Below are positions 7,614 to 16,545 of a stretch of 64,000 nucleotides of DNA, in pieces. The stretch is taken from positions 496,001 through 560,000 of the forward strand of contig NZ_FOAB01000002.1 of the NCBI RefSeq assembly GCF_900109375.1, in the 5' to 3' direction. A model generated the notes under the pieces. It ran no database searches. It was not told where the DNA came from and saw nothing but the letters and a program-made list of their open reading frames with translations. This DNA is from Aquimarina amphilecti (GTDB lineage: Bacteria > Bacteroidota > Bacteroidia > Flavobacteriales > Flavobacteriaceae). Each line of letters starts with the position of its first letter. The first letter of the stretch is position 1. Position numbers and translations under genes: made by a program.

Positions 7614-9881
7614 TTAAAACCAAAAACCGATACTAAAATACCATTCTCCTTCTTTTTGTTCAGGAGAATATGAATATTTTACCTGTACTGGTCCAGCAAA
7701 AGTTTCCAAGCCATACCCCAAAGCATATCCAGAATATTCGGGTGATTCTAACCAACCTCCATTATCAAAAATTTTTGTGCCAACATTAGCATAATTCGCT
7801 GTTACATTAATATGATTTTTTGGGAATACTTCATAATCTAAAGTAACCGCAGATTTTGCGAAGCTATCACCTACAATACTCAAAAAATCATATCCATAAA
7901 AAGGGATATTATTGTTGATCATTTTTGCACCAAAACCACCCACAAAGAAGTTTAAACTTCTAACATTTTGTTCTTCCCATCTATTACCAGCGCTTAATTC
8001 AAGATTGATAGAAGCATTTTTGAAAATATTAAAGGCGTATCCAAAATCCGCTTTTGCAATAACAAAATTACTGTTAGTACTATTTGGATTGTCATCAAAT
8101 AGATAATAATTAATATTACCATCGAAGAAAAACCCAGAAGAAGGGAAATATTTATTGTTATAGCTGTCAAACTTTAAGTACGATAAAGCACTCCAGTAGT
8201 TACTATTATCAAAAACAACTCTTGGTAGCTGATCTTCATCTTCGCCAATAGTTTCTGAAATAAGGCGGAATCTTCGATATTCTGCACCAAGTCCTAGAGA
8301 AAAAGTTTGGTTTAGTAATGTTTCTGCGTAGAATTGAGTCTTAAAATCTAAATAATCTAAATTGATTTTATTGACTTCGATGTTCGGTAAATTAAAATCT
8401 TCTCTTACTAATTCATACTCTACGTTTCTATTAAAACGATTAAGGCTGTTTTTTAGACCAATACTCCAATAAAATCCTTTATCAATGTAATAGTCAAAAT
8501 TGTATCTGATGTTGTCGCCCAGAGCCACGTCAAATGATAAAACATCGTTATTAAAAAGTAAACTTTTTTTGGTGAAATTTACTAAAGCTGCGGTTTTATA
8601 TAGATCATCATAATGAAGTGCAAAACGTAATAACATTGTATTTTTTGATTCTTTTACATTAAGAACTAGTTCTTTTCCATCTTTTTTATCAATTAATCGA
8701 TGGCTTACTCTATCAAAATTACCTGTGGCAGATAAGTTGTTGATCCCTTCGTATAATTTCTTATAAGTGGTGGTTTTTGGGTTTTTTAGTTTTAGTTTTA
8801 GTTTTCCTTTGATGTATGACCTTGTATATCTATCATTTCCTGAAATGACTAAGCTATTAATGAGAAGTGTATCTGAATTTTTTGGGATTTTTGTTCTTGG
8901 GATAGAAGCTTTTTGAAGTCTTTTTATCTCTCTTAGTTTTTCATAATTGGCAAAAGCTGCTTTTTCCCCATTTGCTATGATTTTATCAGCTTGATCAAAA
9001 GAGATCAATGAAAAATCCGAAATAGATGGTTTAATATATACATCAGTTTCGGGCTTTTTAGATTTCATGTCATTTATAGTTCTAAAATTGCTAATCTGTA
9101 ACATGATATTTGTGACAGAGTTAAGCTGATCTCTAGGGATTAAACTATCCTGAACATCTATTCCAATAACTATTTCTGCTCCTTTTTTTCTGATTTCTTT
9201 GATCGGGTAATTATTAGCAACACCACCATCAGTCATGAGAATCCCATTTAATTCAATTGGACTAAAAATGGATGGTAAGGCACCGCTAGCAGAAACAGCT
9301 TCTGGTAAATATCCTTTATCTAATAAAACCTGCTCTCCAGTTGCAACATTGGTAGACATACAGAAAAATGGAATAGGAAGTTTGCTGAAATCATTAATTT
9401 CATGAACGTGAGAGGTTAAACGAGCAAATTCATTAAAAAAGTTCTGTCCTTTTGACAACCCTTGTGGCAATCCTACCTTAAAATCATCAAATGGTAATGT
9501 CAATGCATATTTTTCTGAATCTTCTCGCTCATAAAAAGTTTTCGCTTTTCTTGGCAAATCATCTTGTATAAGTACATTAAAATCAACAGCTCTGAAGATA
9601 GAGTCTAATTCTCTTGCGGTATATCCTGAAGCATATAGAGAGCCTATAATTGCTCCCATACTTGTCCCGCCAATATAATCTATTCTAATACCAGCTTCTT
9701 CGATGATTTTTAAAGCACCTATATGAGCCAATCCTTTAGCGCCACCACCACTTAGTACTAATCCAACCTTAACATCTTGATCTTCTTGAATACCTTGATC
9801 TTGAGACCACGTAGTTTTAAAAGCAAAAAGTACCACAACCAGTAATATAAATTTTAAAACTTTGTTAGAGGTAAATTGCAT
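7614..9881 (-). CDS. Patatin-like phospholipase with POTRA and outer-membrane barrel (type Vd-like)
   Basis: Predicted exported lipolytic protein. After a signal peptide (about residues 1-26) comes a patatin domain with the oxyanion loop GGGAKG (45-50), nucleophile S74 in GTSMG and the dyad Asp D218 in TDGG. Residues 345-415 look like a POTRA domain (LVISGNDRYTRSYIKGKL). The remaining 340 residues are a BamA/TpsB-type barrel of alternating strands ending in YFSIGFWF, an outer-membrane C-terminal signature. The order matches PlpD-type Vd autotransporters. The start at 9881 (MQFTSNK) was chosen over in-frame 9944: it begins the signal peptide and falls 7 bases after the uvrC stop, whereas 9944 would overlap uvrC by 56 bases. 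Confidence 0.9.
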   Translation of the reverse strand: MQFTSNKVLKFILLVVVLFAFKTTWSQDQGIQEDQDVKVGLVLSGGGAKGLAHIGALKIIEEAGIRIDYIGGTSMGAIIGSLYASGYTARELDSIFRAVDFNVLIQDDLPRKAKTFYEREDSEKYALTLPFDDFKVGLPQGLSKGQNFFNEFARLTSHVHEINDFSKLPIPFFCMSTNVATGEQVLLDKGYLPEAVSASGALPSIFSPIELNGILMTDGGVANNYPIKEIRKKGAEIVIGIDVQDSLIPRDQLNSVTNIMLQISNFRTINDMKSKKPETDVYIKPSISDFSLISFDQADKIIANGEKAAFANYEKLREIKRLQKASIPRTKIPKNSDTLLINSLVISGNDRYTRSYIKGKLKLKLKNPKTTTYKKLYEGINNLSATGNFDRVSHRLIDKKDGKELVLNVKESKNTMLLRFALHYDDLYKTAALVNFTKKSLLFNNDVLSFDVALGDNIRYNFDYYIDKGFYWSIGLKNSLNRFNRNVEYELVREDFNLPNIEVNKINLDYLDFKTQFYAETLLNQTFSLGLGAEYRRFRLISETIGEDEDQLPRVVFDNSNYWSALSYLKFDSYNNKYFPSSGFFFDGNINYYLFDDNPNSTNSNFVIAKADFGYAFNIFKNASINLELSAGNRWEEQNVRSLNFFVGGFGAKMINNNIPFYGYDFLSIVGDSFAKSAVTLDYEVFPKNHINVTANYANVGTKIFDNGGWLESPEYSGYALGYGLETFAGPVQVKYSYSPEQKEGEWYFSIGFWF

Positions 9882-9888
9882 AGGAGGT

Positions 9889-11688
9889 TTATTCTTTTTT
9901 AGAAAGATAGTAATTATACACTTTGGTAGCACGAGAATTTCCAACGACTTCTTCTAGTTGTTTTTTTGTTGCTTCGCTAATTCTTTTGACAGACCTAAAA
10001 TGTTTTAATAGTTCTACGACGGTTTTTTCCCCAATCCCAGGAATAGAATCTAGTTCTGTGTCTAATGCGGCTTTACTTCTTTTTTGTCTATGAAATGTGA
10101 TTCCAAAACGGTGCGCTTCATTTCTAAGATGTTGTATGATTTTTAAAGATTCTGATTTTTTATCTAAGTATAAAGGTATAGAATCTCCGGGATAATAGAT
10201 TTCTTCTAATCTTTTAGCTATCCCTATGATGGTGATTTTCCCTCTTAGGTTAAGGTCGTCTAAAGCTTTTAATCCAGAAGATAGTTGACCCTTTCCCCCA
10301 TCTACTATTATTAATTGTGGTAATGGTTGTTCTTCGTCTAACAGTCGTTTATATCTGCGATAAACAACTTCTTCCATAGATGCAAAATCATTTGCTCCTT
10401 CAACTGTTTTGATATTGAATTTTCGATATTCTTTTTTGCTTGGTTTTCCATTTTTGAAGACTACACAGGCCGCTACGGGATTTGTTCCCTGAATATTAGA
10501 GTTATCAAAACACTCTATATGTTTTGGCTCTTCAGGTAATCTAAGATCCTTTTTCATCTGAGCCATCAATCGCTTTATATGCCTATCGGGATCAATAATT
10601 TTGATTTGTTTAAATCGTTCTTGGCGATAATATTTAGCATTTCTTAGGGATAAGTCTACAATTTTCTTTTTATCTCCTAATTGAGGAATTGTAATTTTTA
10701 GATCTTCTCCAACATCAACTTTGATTGGCACAAATATTTCTTTAGATCTTGAACCAAATCGTTGTCTTAATTCTATGATTGCTAGTTCTAATAATTCTTT
10801 ATCAGTCTCTTCTAATTTCTTTTTAATTTCTGTAGTGTGCGATCGTATAATAGCTCCATATGAAAGCTGAAGAAAATTAACGTATCCATAGGATTCATCG
10901 GAGATTATTGAAAATACATCTACATTACTGATTTTAGGATTAACCACTGTAGATTTCGCCTGATATTTTTCTAGAACTTCAATTTTTTCTTTTATTCTTT
11001 GTGCATCTTCAAACTCCATTTTTTCGGCGTGAGCAACCATTTGTTTTCGAAACCTATTAAGAGAATCTTTAAAGTTACCTTTAACGATTTCTCGGATTGC
11101 TTCTATGTTTTGATGATATTCTTTTTCTCCTTGTAATCCTTCACAAGCACCTTTGCAGTTTCCCAAATGATATTCAAGACATACCTTATATTTTCCACTA
11201 TCAATTTTATGCTGTGATAAGTCGTAATTACAAGTTCTTAGCTGGTATAATCCTTTAATAAGATCTAATAAGGTATTTACTGTTTTGAAATTGGTATAAG
11301 GGCCAAAATATTCAGAACCATCTTTGATAAGATTACGAGTAGGAAAAACTCTTGGAAACCTTTCTTTTTTGATACATATCCAAGGATAGGTTTTATCATC
11401 CTTAAGCATCACATTAAATCTAGGTTGATGCTTTTTGATTAAGTTGTTTTCTAGTAATAAAGCATCTGTTTCCGTTTCGACAACAATATGTTTTATTGTG
11501 TTGATTTTTTTAACAAGTACTTTAGTTTTATAGTTGTCGTGATTCTTAGTGAAATAAGAGGTAACTCTTTTTTTAAGGTTTTTAGCTTTACCTACATATA
11601 GTAATTTATCATCTTTATCATAATACTGATAAACACCAGGATCGTTTGGTAATGTTTTAACTTGTATATCTAAAGAAGGTTTCTGCAT
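9889..11688 (-). CDS. uvrC: Excinuclease ABC subunit C
   Basis: Endonuclease of nucleotide excision repair, making the two incisions around a lesion with UvrAB. Domains in order: GIY-YIG nuclease (about 14-90; PGVYQYYDKDD and LLYVGKA), UVR motif for UvrB contact (MEFEDAQRIKEKIEVL, about 215-235), RNase-H-like nuclease (about 370-510, with ECFDNSNIQG and IVDGGKGQL) and a C-terminal helix-hairpin-helix (IPGIGEKTVVELLKHF). Length (599) is standard. It precedes the patatin gene by 7 bases, an apparently unrelated operon partner. Identity is secure. Confidence 0.98.
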   Translation of the reverse strand: MQKPSLDIQVKTLPNDPGVYQYYDKDDKLLYVGKAKNLKKRVTSYFTKNHDNYKTKVLVKKINTIKHIVVETETDALLLENNLIKKHQPRFNVMLKDDKTYPWICIKKERFPRVFPTRNLIKDGSEYFGPYTNFKTVNTLLDLIKGLYQLRTCNYDLSQHKIDSGKYKVCLEYHLGNCKGACEGLQGEKEYHQNIEAIREIVKGNFKDSLNRFRKQMVAHAEKMEFEDAQRIKEKIEVLEKYQAKSTVVNPKISNVDVFSIISDESYGYVNFLQLSYGAIIRSHTTEIKKKLEETDKELLELAIIELRQRFGSRSKEIFVPIKVDVGEDLKITIPQLGDKKKIVDLSLRNAKYYRQERFKQIKIIDPDRHIKRLMAQMKKDLRLPEEPKHIECFDNSNIQGTNPVAACVVFKNGKPSKKEYRKFNIKTVEGANDFASMEEVVYRRYKRLLDEEQPLPQLIIVDGGKGQLSSGLKALDDLNLRGKITIIGIAKRLEEIYYPGDSIPLYLDKKSESLKIIQHLRNEAHRFGITFHRQKRSKAALDTELDSIPGIGEKTVVELLKHFRSVKRISEATKKQLEEVVGNSRATKVYNYYLSKKE

Positions 11689-11849
11689 ATTCTAAATGTA
11701 AATTTAGTGCTTTAGTAGAATTATTAAATACACTTTATACGATTATTATGTTAAAAAAAGTACATGAATTTAACTATTAAAAGTGTTATGCTGTAGAATA
11801 CATCTGGTTTTTTATTACTTTAGTAATTATATTCTTTAAAGGTATTTTT

Positions 11850-12278
11850 TTGAAAGATCATAAAAAAATAATTGGTAGGACAGATAAGGTAGATTTTCCT
11901 CTTTTAGCTTTACAAGATATTGACGCAAAAATTGATACAGGAGCTTATACATCCTCGATACATTGCAAAGAAATCAAAGAGGTGGGTCAGATTCTAGAAT
12001 GTCGCTTTTTGGACCCAACTCATCCTGAATATAACGGTAAAAAATTCACTTTTAAAAACTATGATATTACTGCAGTTAAAAGTAGTAATGGAAAGGTAGA
12101 AGTGAGATATGCTATTAGAACAAAAATCACATTGTTTAATAAAACTAATTCAATAACACTTACATTGTCTTCTCGTGATGATATGCGTTTCCCTCTATTA
12201 ATTGGACGTAAATTTCTTAGTGGAAAATTTTTAGTAGATCCACAGTTAGAAGATCAGTCTTATAATCTAAAATCCTAA
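11850..12278 (+). CDS. RimK-associated retropepsin-like (zinc protease family) protein
   Basis: A 142-residue protein of the PF05618 'ATP-dependent zinc protease' family, which has an aspartic-protease-like core: [12 protein letters not shown] (about 28-39) is the DTGA-type motif and LLIGRKFL the late strand. Members often neighbour rimK, as here. Function is unproven; a role in trimming RimK products is inference. The reading frame begins with TTG at 11850, with no in-frame ATG or GTG nearby upstream, and the product starts where homologues usually do ([13 protein letters not shown]). The stop overlaps the rimK ATG (TAATG), implying translational coupling. Confidence 0.82.
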   Translation: MKDHKKIIGRTDKVDFPLLALQDIDAKIDTGAYTSSIHCKEIKEVGQILECRFLDPTHPEYNGKKFTFKNYDITAVKSSNGKVEVRYAIRTKITLFNKTNSITLTLSSRDDMRFPLLIGRKFLSGKFLVDPQLEDQSYNLKS

Positions 12279-13150
12279 TGAACATTAAAATTCTTTCTCG
12301 CAGTGCGAGTTTGTTTTCTACTGATGCTTTGGTACAAGCTGCAGTAAAGCGTAAGCATAACGTACAAGTTATAGACCCACTAAGCTGTGATATTGTTATA
12401 GAGAAAAAAAAACCAGAAATTTATTATAAAGGTAAGAAACTAGATCATGTGGATGCAGTAATTCCGAGAATTGGTTCTTCTATCACTTTTTATGGAACTG
12501 CTGTAGTAAGACAGTTCGAAATGATGAGCGTTTTTACTACGGTAGAATCGCAAGCATTAGTTAATTCTAGAGATAAGTTAAGAAGTCTTCAGATATTATC
12601 AAAAGCAGGATTAGGATTGCCAAAGACAGTTTTTACTAATTATTCTAAGGATGTTTCTGAAGTTATTTCACATGTAGGAGGTGCGCCTCTTATAATAAAA
12701 TTATTAGAAGGTACGCAAGGTTTAGGAGTTGTGTTAGCAGAAACTAAAACTGCTGCAGAGTCAGTTCTGGAAGCGTTTAATGGATTACAGGCAAGAGTAA
12801 TTGTTCAGGAATATATTAAGGAAGCTAAGGGTGCTGATATAAGAGTTTTGGTGGTAGATGGTCAGGTGGTTGGAGCCATGAAAAGACAGGGAAAGGAAGG
12901 TGAATTTCGATCAAATTTACATAGAGGAGGTAGTGCTAAAATTATTGAATTATCAGATGAGGAAGAAAATGCAGCAATAAAAGCTGCTAAGTCATTAAAA
13001 CTAGGAGTAGCTGGAGTGGATATGCTTCAGAGTGAAAGAGGGCCTCTTATTTTAGAAGTTAACTCTTCTCCTGGTCTGGAAGGTATACAAACTGCGACAG
13101 GAAGAGATATTGCGAAGTCGATTATTCGCTTTATAGAAAGAAGTGTATAA
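12278..13150 (+). CDS. rimK: RimK-type ATP-grasp ligase
   Basis: ATP-grasp enzyme that adds glutamate, or a related amino acid, to a protein or peptide carboxyl end. In E. coli the target is ribosomal protein S6. Family features are [13 protein letters not shown], the glycine-rich nucleotide loop [13 protein letters not shown], the metal- and substrate-binding RSNLHRGG, and the late [20 protein letters not shown]. Length (290) is typical of RimK. It is the middle gene of a tight operon, overlapping the protease by one base and 5 bases before the AstE/AspA-family gene. The substrate in this organism is unknown. Confidence 0.93.
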   Translation: MNIKILSRSASLFSTDALVQAAVKRKHNVQVIDPLSCDIVIEKKKPEIYYKGKKLDHVDAVIPRIGSSITFYGTAVVRQFEMMSVFTTVESQALVNSRDKLRSLQILSKAGLGLPKTVFTNYSKDVSEVISHVGGAPLIIKLLEGTQGLGVVLAETKTAAESVLEAFNGLQARVIVQEYIKEAKGADIRVLVVDGQVVGAMKRQGKEGEFRSNLHRGGSAKIIELSDEEENAAIKAAKSLKLGVAGVDMLQSERGPLILEVNSSPGLEGIQTATGRDIAKSIIRFIERSV

Positions 13151-13155
13151 AAAAT

Positions 13156-14133
13156 ATGACAATAAAAGGAGAAAATGATATCCTAAGTATTTTAGGAGAG
13201 GATATTCCACTAGGTACAAGTAAAACAATTAATTTCAACATTGCCAATTTATATACTTCAACAAAAGTAGAAATCCCTATTATTATTGAGCGATCAAAAA
13301 AGATTGGACCAACGATTTTAATTACAGCAGGTATCCATGGTGATGAGATTAATGGTGTAGAGGTTGTGCGTCAGGTTATAGCTAAAAAAATTAATAAACC
13401 TGCAAAAGGAACAGTTATTTGTATTCCTGTTCTTAATGTTTTTGGTTTTCTTAGTATGAATAGGTTTTTTCCAGATGGGAGAGATTTAAACAGGGTATTT
13501 CCCGGAACAAAAAGTGGATCATTAGCGAGTCGATTCGCATATCAATTTGTAAACGAAATTTTACCGGTGGCAGATTTTTGTTTGGATTTTCATACAGGAG
13601 GCGCTAGTAGGTTTAATGCGCCGCATATAAGAGTTGATGGTAAAAATGAAAAATTAGTAAAGCTTGCAAAAATTTTTAATGCTCCTTTTACATTATTATC
13701 TAAAAACTTAGATGGTTCGTATCGAGCTACTTGTGCTAAGAAAGAACAGGATATCTTATTATTCGAAGGAGGAAAATCTCAAAATAGCAATAGAGATATT
13801 GCGAGAGAAGGAGTTCTGGGAGTAATAAGAATACTTGATCACTTGGATATGTTAGAGACTTCTTTTCCAATCCCTGAAACAATTTCGAATACAATTGTTG
13901 TAGAAAAAAGCTTTTGGATTAGAGCTAAGTATAGTGGATTGCTCCATATTAAAATACCATACGGTAAACTTGTGGAGAAAGGGGAAACTCTTGCGACTAT
14001 TACTGATCCATATGGTAAAATGAGACATGTCGTAAAAGCTACCAATCAAGGTTATATTATCAATGTAAATGAAGCTCCAATAGTATATAAGGGAGATGCC
14101 ATTTTTAGAATCACAACACAATTAGTTTCTTAG
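13156..14133 (+). CDS. Succinylglutamate desuccinylase / aspartoacylase family metallohydrolase
   Basis: M14-like zinc hydrolase of the AstE/AspA family (325 residues). The zinc site is visible: H61 and E64 in GIHGDEING, and H146 in CLDFHTGG. The carboxylate-binding DLNR is at 110-113, and E204 in LLFEGGKS is a good candidate for the catalytic Glu. The C-terminal quarter is a biotinyl-lipoyl-like beta domain (VEKGETLATITDPYG). No arginine-succinyltransferase genes are nearby, so arginine catabolism is unlikely. Being locked between rimK and an FCL gene, it may act on a RimK product such as a glutamyl or acyl-amino-acid tag; that is inference. Confidence 0.85.
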   Translation: MTIKGENDILSILGEDIPLGTSKTINFNIANLYTSTKVEIPIIIERSKKIGPTILITAGIHGDEINGVEVVRQVIAKKINKPAKGTVICIPVLNVFGFLSMNRFFPDGRDLNRVFPGTKSGSLASRFAYQFVNEILPVADFCLDFHTGGASRFNAPHIRVDGKNEKLVKLAKIFNAPFTLLSKNLDGSYRATCAKKEQDILLFEGGKSQNSNRDIAREGVLGVIRILDHLDMLETSFPIPETISNTIVVEKSFWIRAKYSGLLHIKIPYGKLVEKGETLATITDPYGKMRHVVKATNQGYIINVNEAPIVYKGDAIFRITTQLVS

Positions 14134-14136
14134 AAA

Positions 14137-14706
14137 ATGGAGAAGAAAGAGTTAAGAGTCAAGTACAAAAAAATGAGATCAGATCTCGATGAAGAGGATA
14201 TTGACGATCTGAGTATGGATATTGCAAATGGTTTATTGAAGTTACCAATTTGGGAGCAATCTTTCTATCATGTTTTTTTATCTATACAGAAACAAAAAGA
14301 GATTAACACAGAATTTATACTTCATATTCTGCAGGGAAAAGATAAAAACATAGTAGTATCAAAAAGTGATTTCGAAAAAAATACTTTAGAGCATATATTG
14401 CTTACAGACAATACTGTTCTTAAAGTAAATTCTTATGGAATTCCAGAACCTATAGATGGAATCCCAATTCCTGAAACTAAAATTGACGTTGTTTTCGTGC
14501 CGCTATTAGCTTTTGATAAAAAAGGGAATCGTGTAGGTTACGGCAAAGGTTTCTATGATAAATTTTTGTCTAAGTGTAATCCTGAAACAACTAAGATTGG
14601 ACTTTCTTTCTATACTGCAGAAGAAGACATTAGGGAAATTTTAGCTACCGATATTAAATTAGATTATTGTGTAACTCCAATGAATGTTTACAGTTTTAAC
14701 GATTGA
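14137..14706 (+). CDS. 5-formyltetrahydrofolate cyclo-ligase
   Basis: ATP-dependent enzyme recycling 5-formyl-THF to 5,10-methenyl-THF. Diagnostic stretches are FLSIQKQKEINTEFI, YGIPEP, and the phosphate-binding RVGYGKGFYDKFL. Length (189) is standard. It starts 3 bases after the AstE-like gene and appears to be in the same operon as rimK. Confidence 0.94.
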   Translation: MEKKELRVKYKKMRSDLDEEDIDDLSMDIANGLLKLPIWEQSFYHVFLSIQKQKEINTEFILHILQGKDKNIVVSKSDFEKNTLEHILLTDNTVLKVNSYGIPEPIDGIPIPETKIDVVFVPLLAFDKKGNRVGYGKGFYDKFLSKCNPETTKIGLSFYTAEEDIREILATDIKLDYCVTPMNVYSFND

Positions 14707-14767
14707 TGAACCATTATTATTGAAGAGAGTAGTTATATTGCGTTAAGATTTTAAATTACACCCCAGC

Positions 14768-15169
14768 ATGCCCCATAATACTAAAAGTGTTTGCATCATA
14801 GATGATGACAATATGTATATTAATTTAGTGAGTAAGATTTTAGAATTAAAAAAATTATCAGAGAGTGTTATAGTATTTAAGAATGGTAAGGAAGCTTTAG
14901 ATTTTTTTATTACATCTATTGATGAAGATGAATATAAGAGTATCCCTCAAGTAATATTTCTTGATCTTAATATGCCAATTATGGATGGATGGGAATTTCT
15001 TCAAGAATTTGATAAAATCAAAGATAAGATTGACAAGCAAATAGACTTATATGTAGTAAGTTCATCTATTGATAGTAGAGATATAGATAAGGCGAAATCA
15101 ATTGATTTAGTATCGGATTATCTTACAAAGCCTATAAAATTAAATGATTTCGAAAAGATTCTAGTTTAA
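14768..15169 (+). CDS. Single-domain response regulator (CheY-like)
   Basis: A 133-residue receiver domain with no output domain. The acidic pocket is D12-D14 (IIDDDNMY), the phospho-acceptor is D66 in FLDLNMPIMDG, the switch Ser is in YVVSSSID (about 97-102), and the Lys is K121 in LTKPIK. All catalytic positions are present. No histidine kinase is adjacent, so its partner is elsewhere. The 61-base gap after the FCL gene contains no terminator I can see, so co-transcription is possible. It converges on lspA 14 bases away. Confidence 0.92.
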   Translation: MPHNTKSVCIIDDDNMYINLVSKILELKKLSESVIVFKNGKEALDFFITSIDEDEYKSIPQVIFLDLNMPIMDGWEFLQEFDKIKDKIDKQIDLYVVSSSIDSRDIDKAKSIDLVSDYLTKPIKLNDFEKILV

Positions 15170-15183
15170 AATAACGAGGCTTC

Positions 15184-15786
15184 TTATTTCTTTGGGAAAG
15201 CCCTTTTATTAAAAACTAACAGTAAGAAAACACCAATGCTAATTGCGGAGTCTGCAATGTTAAATACTGGATCAAAAAATGAGAAGTGTTTTCCTCCCCA
15301 AAAAGGTATCCAATCTGGTAAAATATCGTCATAAAACGTAAACTGAATCATATCAACTACTTTTCCATAAAAAATGGTTTCATATCCACCACCTTCCGGC
15401 AGAAATTGAGCTATTTGGGTAGAAGTACTTTCATTGAAGAACATCCCATAAAAGATAGAATCTATAATGTTTCCGAAAGCTCCAGCGAAAATTAGAGCGA
15501 TACAAAATGTAAGAATCCTAGAGCTATTTTTGCGAACAGAATCATATAGCCAATATCCAATACCAGTAATTGCTACTAATCTAAACAAGGTAAGTATGAG
15601 TTTGCCATAATTCCCTGGAAGCTCAAATCCCCAAGCCATTCCTTTATTTTCTACAAACACAATTCGAAACCAGCTAAATACTGGAACTTCTTCATGTAAT
15701 GTAAAACTAGTTTTGATATATATTTTGGAAATCTGATCAATTAGCAGAACTACGATTATAACTAAAATAGACTTCTTGAGGGACAT
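15184..15786 (-). CDS. lspA: Lipoprotein signal peptidase (signal peptidase II)
   Basis: Inner-membrane aspartyl protease that removes signal peptides from prolipoproteins. Four membrane segments surround the catalytic Asp pair D109 (AFGNIIDSIFYG) and D179 (FNIADSAIS), with conserved GKVVDMI around D145. At 200 residues it is longer than the 160-170 of proteobacteria; the extra sequence is a loop between D109 and D145, as in other Bacteroidota. It is the last gene after the DUF4097 set and is separated from ileS and dksA, with which it is often linked in this phylum. Confidence 0.95.
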   Translation of the reverse strand: MSLKKSILVIIVVLLIDQISKIYIKTSFTLHEEVPVFSWFRIVFVENKGMAWGFELPGNYGKLILTLFRLVAITGIGYWLYDSVRKNSSRILTFCIALIFAGAFGNIIDSIFYGMFFNESTSTQIAQFLPEGGGYETIFYGKVVDMIQFTFYDDILPDWIPFWGGKHFSFFDPVFNIADSAISIGVFLLLVFNKRAFPKK

Positions 15787-15828
15787 AAATTTCTCTTATT
15801 TCTTACAGTGACGGACAAAAATAGTGTT

Positions 15829-16449
15829 TTATTTTGTTTTGTAGACACTTATGTCTCCACTTATAGATTTTAACTTAATCAGATGTTCTCCAAAAATTTT
15901 TTCAGCAGAAAGAATCCCCGTTTTTGTAGATGCGTCAATCGTGGCATTTTTTGTGTAAACGGTAATAGATCCAGCTAATGTGTTGATTGTAGCGTCTCCT
16001 ATAAAATTATTAAGAAAACAATCTCCCGAATTAAGTTCCGAAAACAATGATTTAATTTTAGCATCTAATTTTAATGAAGCAAGTCTTGAGGTAATGATAA
16101 CTTTAAGATGTTTAGGTAATTGTATTTTTACTTTTAAAGCAATAACTTTATGAGCACTTAGTTTATCGTTGTAGTTTTCTGAAAAGGGTTGTATGTCATC
16201 AAGAATAGAGAGTGAATTTCCCTTTCTCTTCACGTTTATTAATACATTGTTTTGGTATTCTCCCTCAGAAATTGCTGTTACAATGATTTTGTTTTCGGAG
16301 GTATTGGTAATTTCTATTTGAAATGTATTATCAAGAATTATAGAAACCTCAGTGAGATCAGTGGCATCGATACTTTTGTTAAAACTTGATTGCGATTGTA
16401 CCCATTTGAATACAAATAAAAAGATTAAAAAGAAAAAAGGTTTCCTCAT
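15829..16449 (-). CDS. Secreted DUF4097-like protein (third of a set)
   Basis: A 206-residue protein with a signal peptide (about 1-20, ending VQSQ). The C-terminal half has short repeating strands of the putative-adhesin, beta-helix type: LKLDAKIKSLFSELNSGD, GDATINTLAGSITVYT and LKSISGDISVYKTK. This resembles the two upstream DUF4097 proteins, although it is more diverged and shorter. It lies about 96 bases downstream of the second DUF4097 gene on the same strand. Function is unknown; membership of the same envelope module is inference from position and repeat style. Confidence 0.72.
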   Translation of the reverse strand: MRKPFFFLIFLFVFKWVQSQSSFNKSIDATDLTEVSIILDNTFQIEITNTSENKIIVTAISEGEYQNNVLINVKRKGNSLSILDDIQPFSENYNDKLSAHKVIALKVKIQLPKHLKVIITSRLASLKLDAKIKSLFSELNSGDCFLNNFIGDATINTLAGSITVYTKNATIDASTKTGILSAEKIFGEHLIKLKSISGDISVYKTK

Positions 16450-16545
16450 ATTCCTAAGGTAACCTTTTTCCTGATTGTACTATATACTTTAAACTTGATT
16501 TTTTATTAGAAATTTAACTTAGCTTTTTAAAGAGCGAGTCTTTAA

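Noticed and set aside
9882..9944. Longer start of the patatin gene at 9944
   Set aside because: Overlaps uvrC by 56 bases and precedes a normal signal peptide start.
11814..11827. Palindrome ATTACTTTAGTAAT upstream of the RimK-linked protease
   Set aside because: Short AT-rich palindrome, expected by chance in this composition; no second copy was noted.
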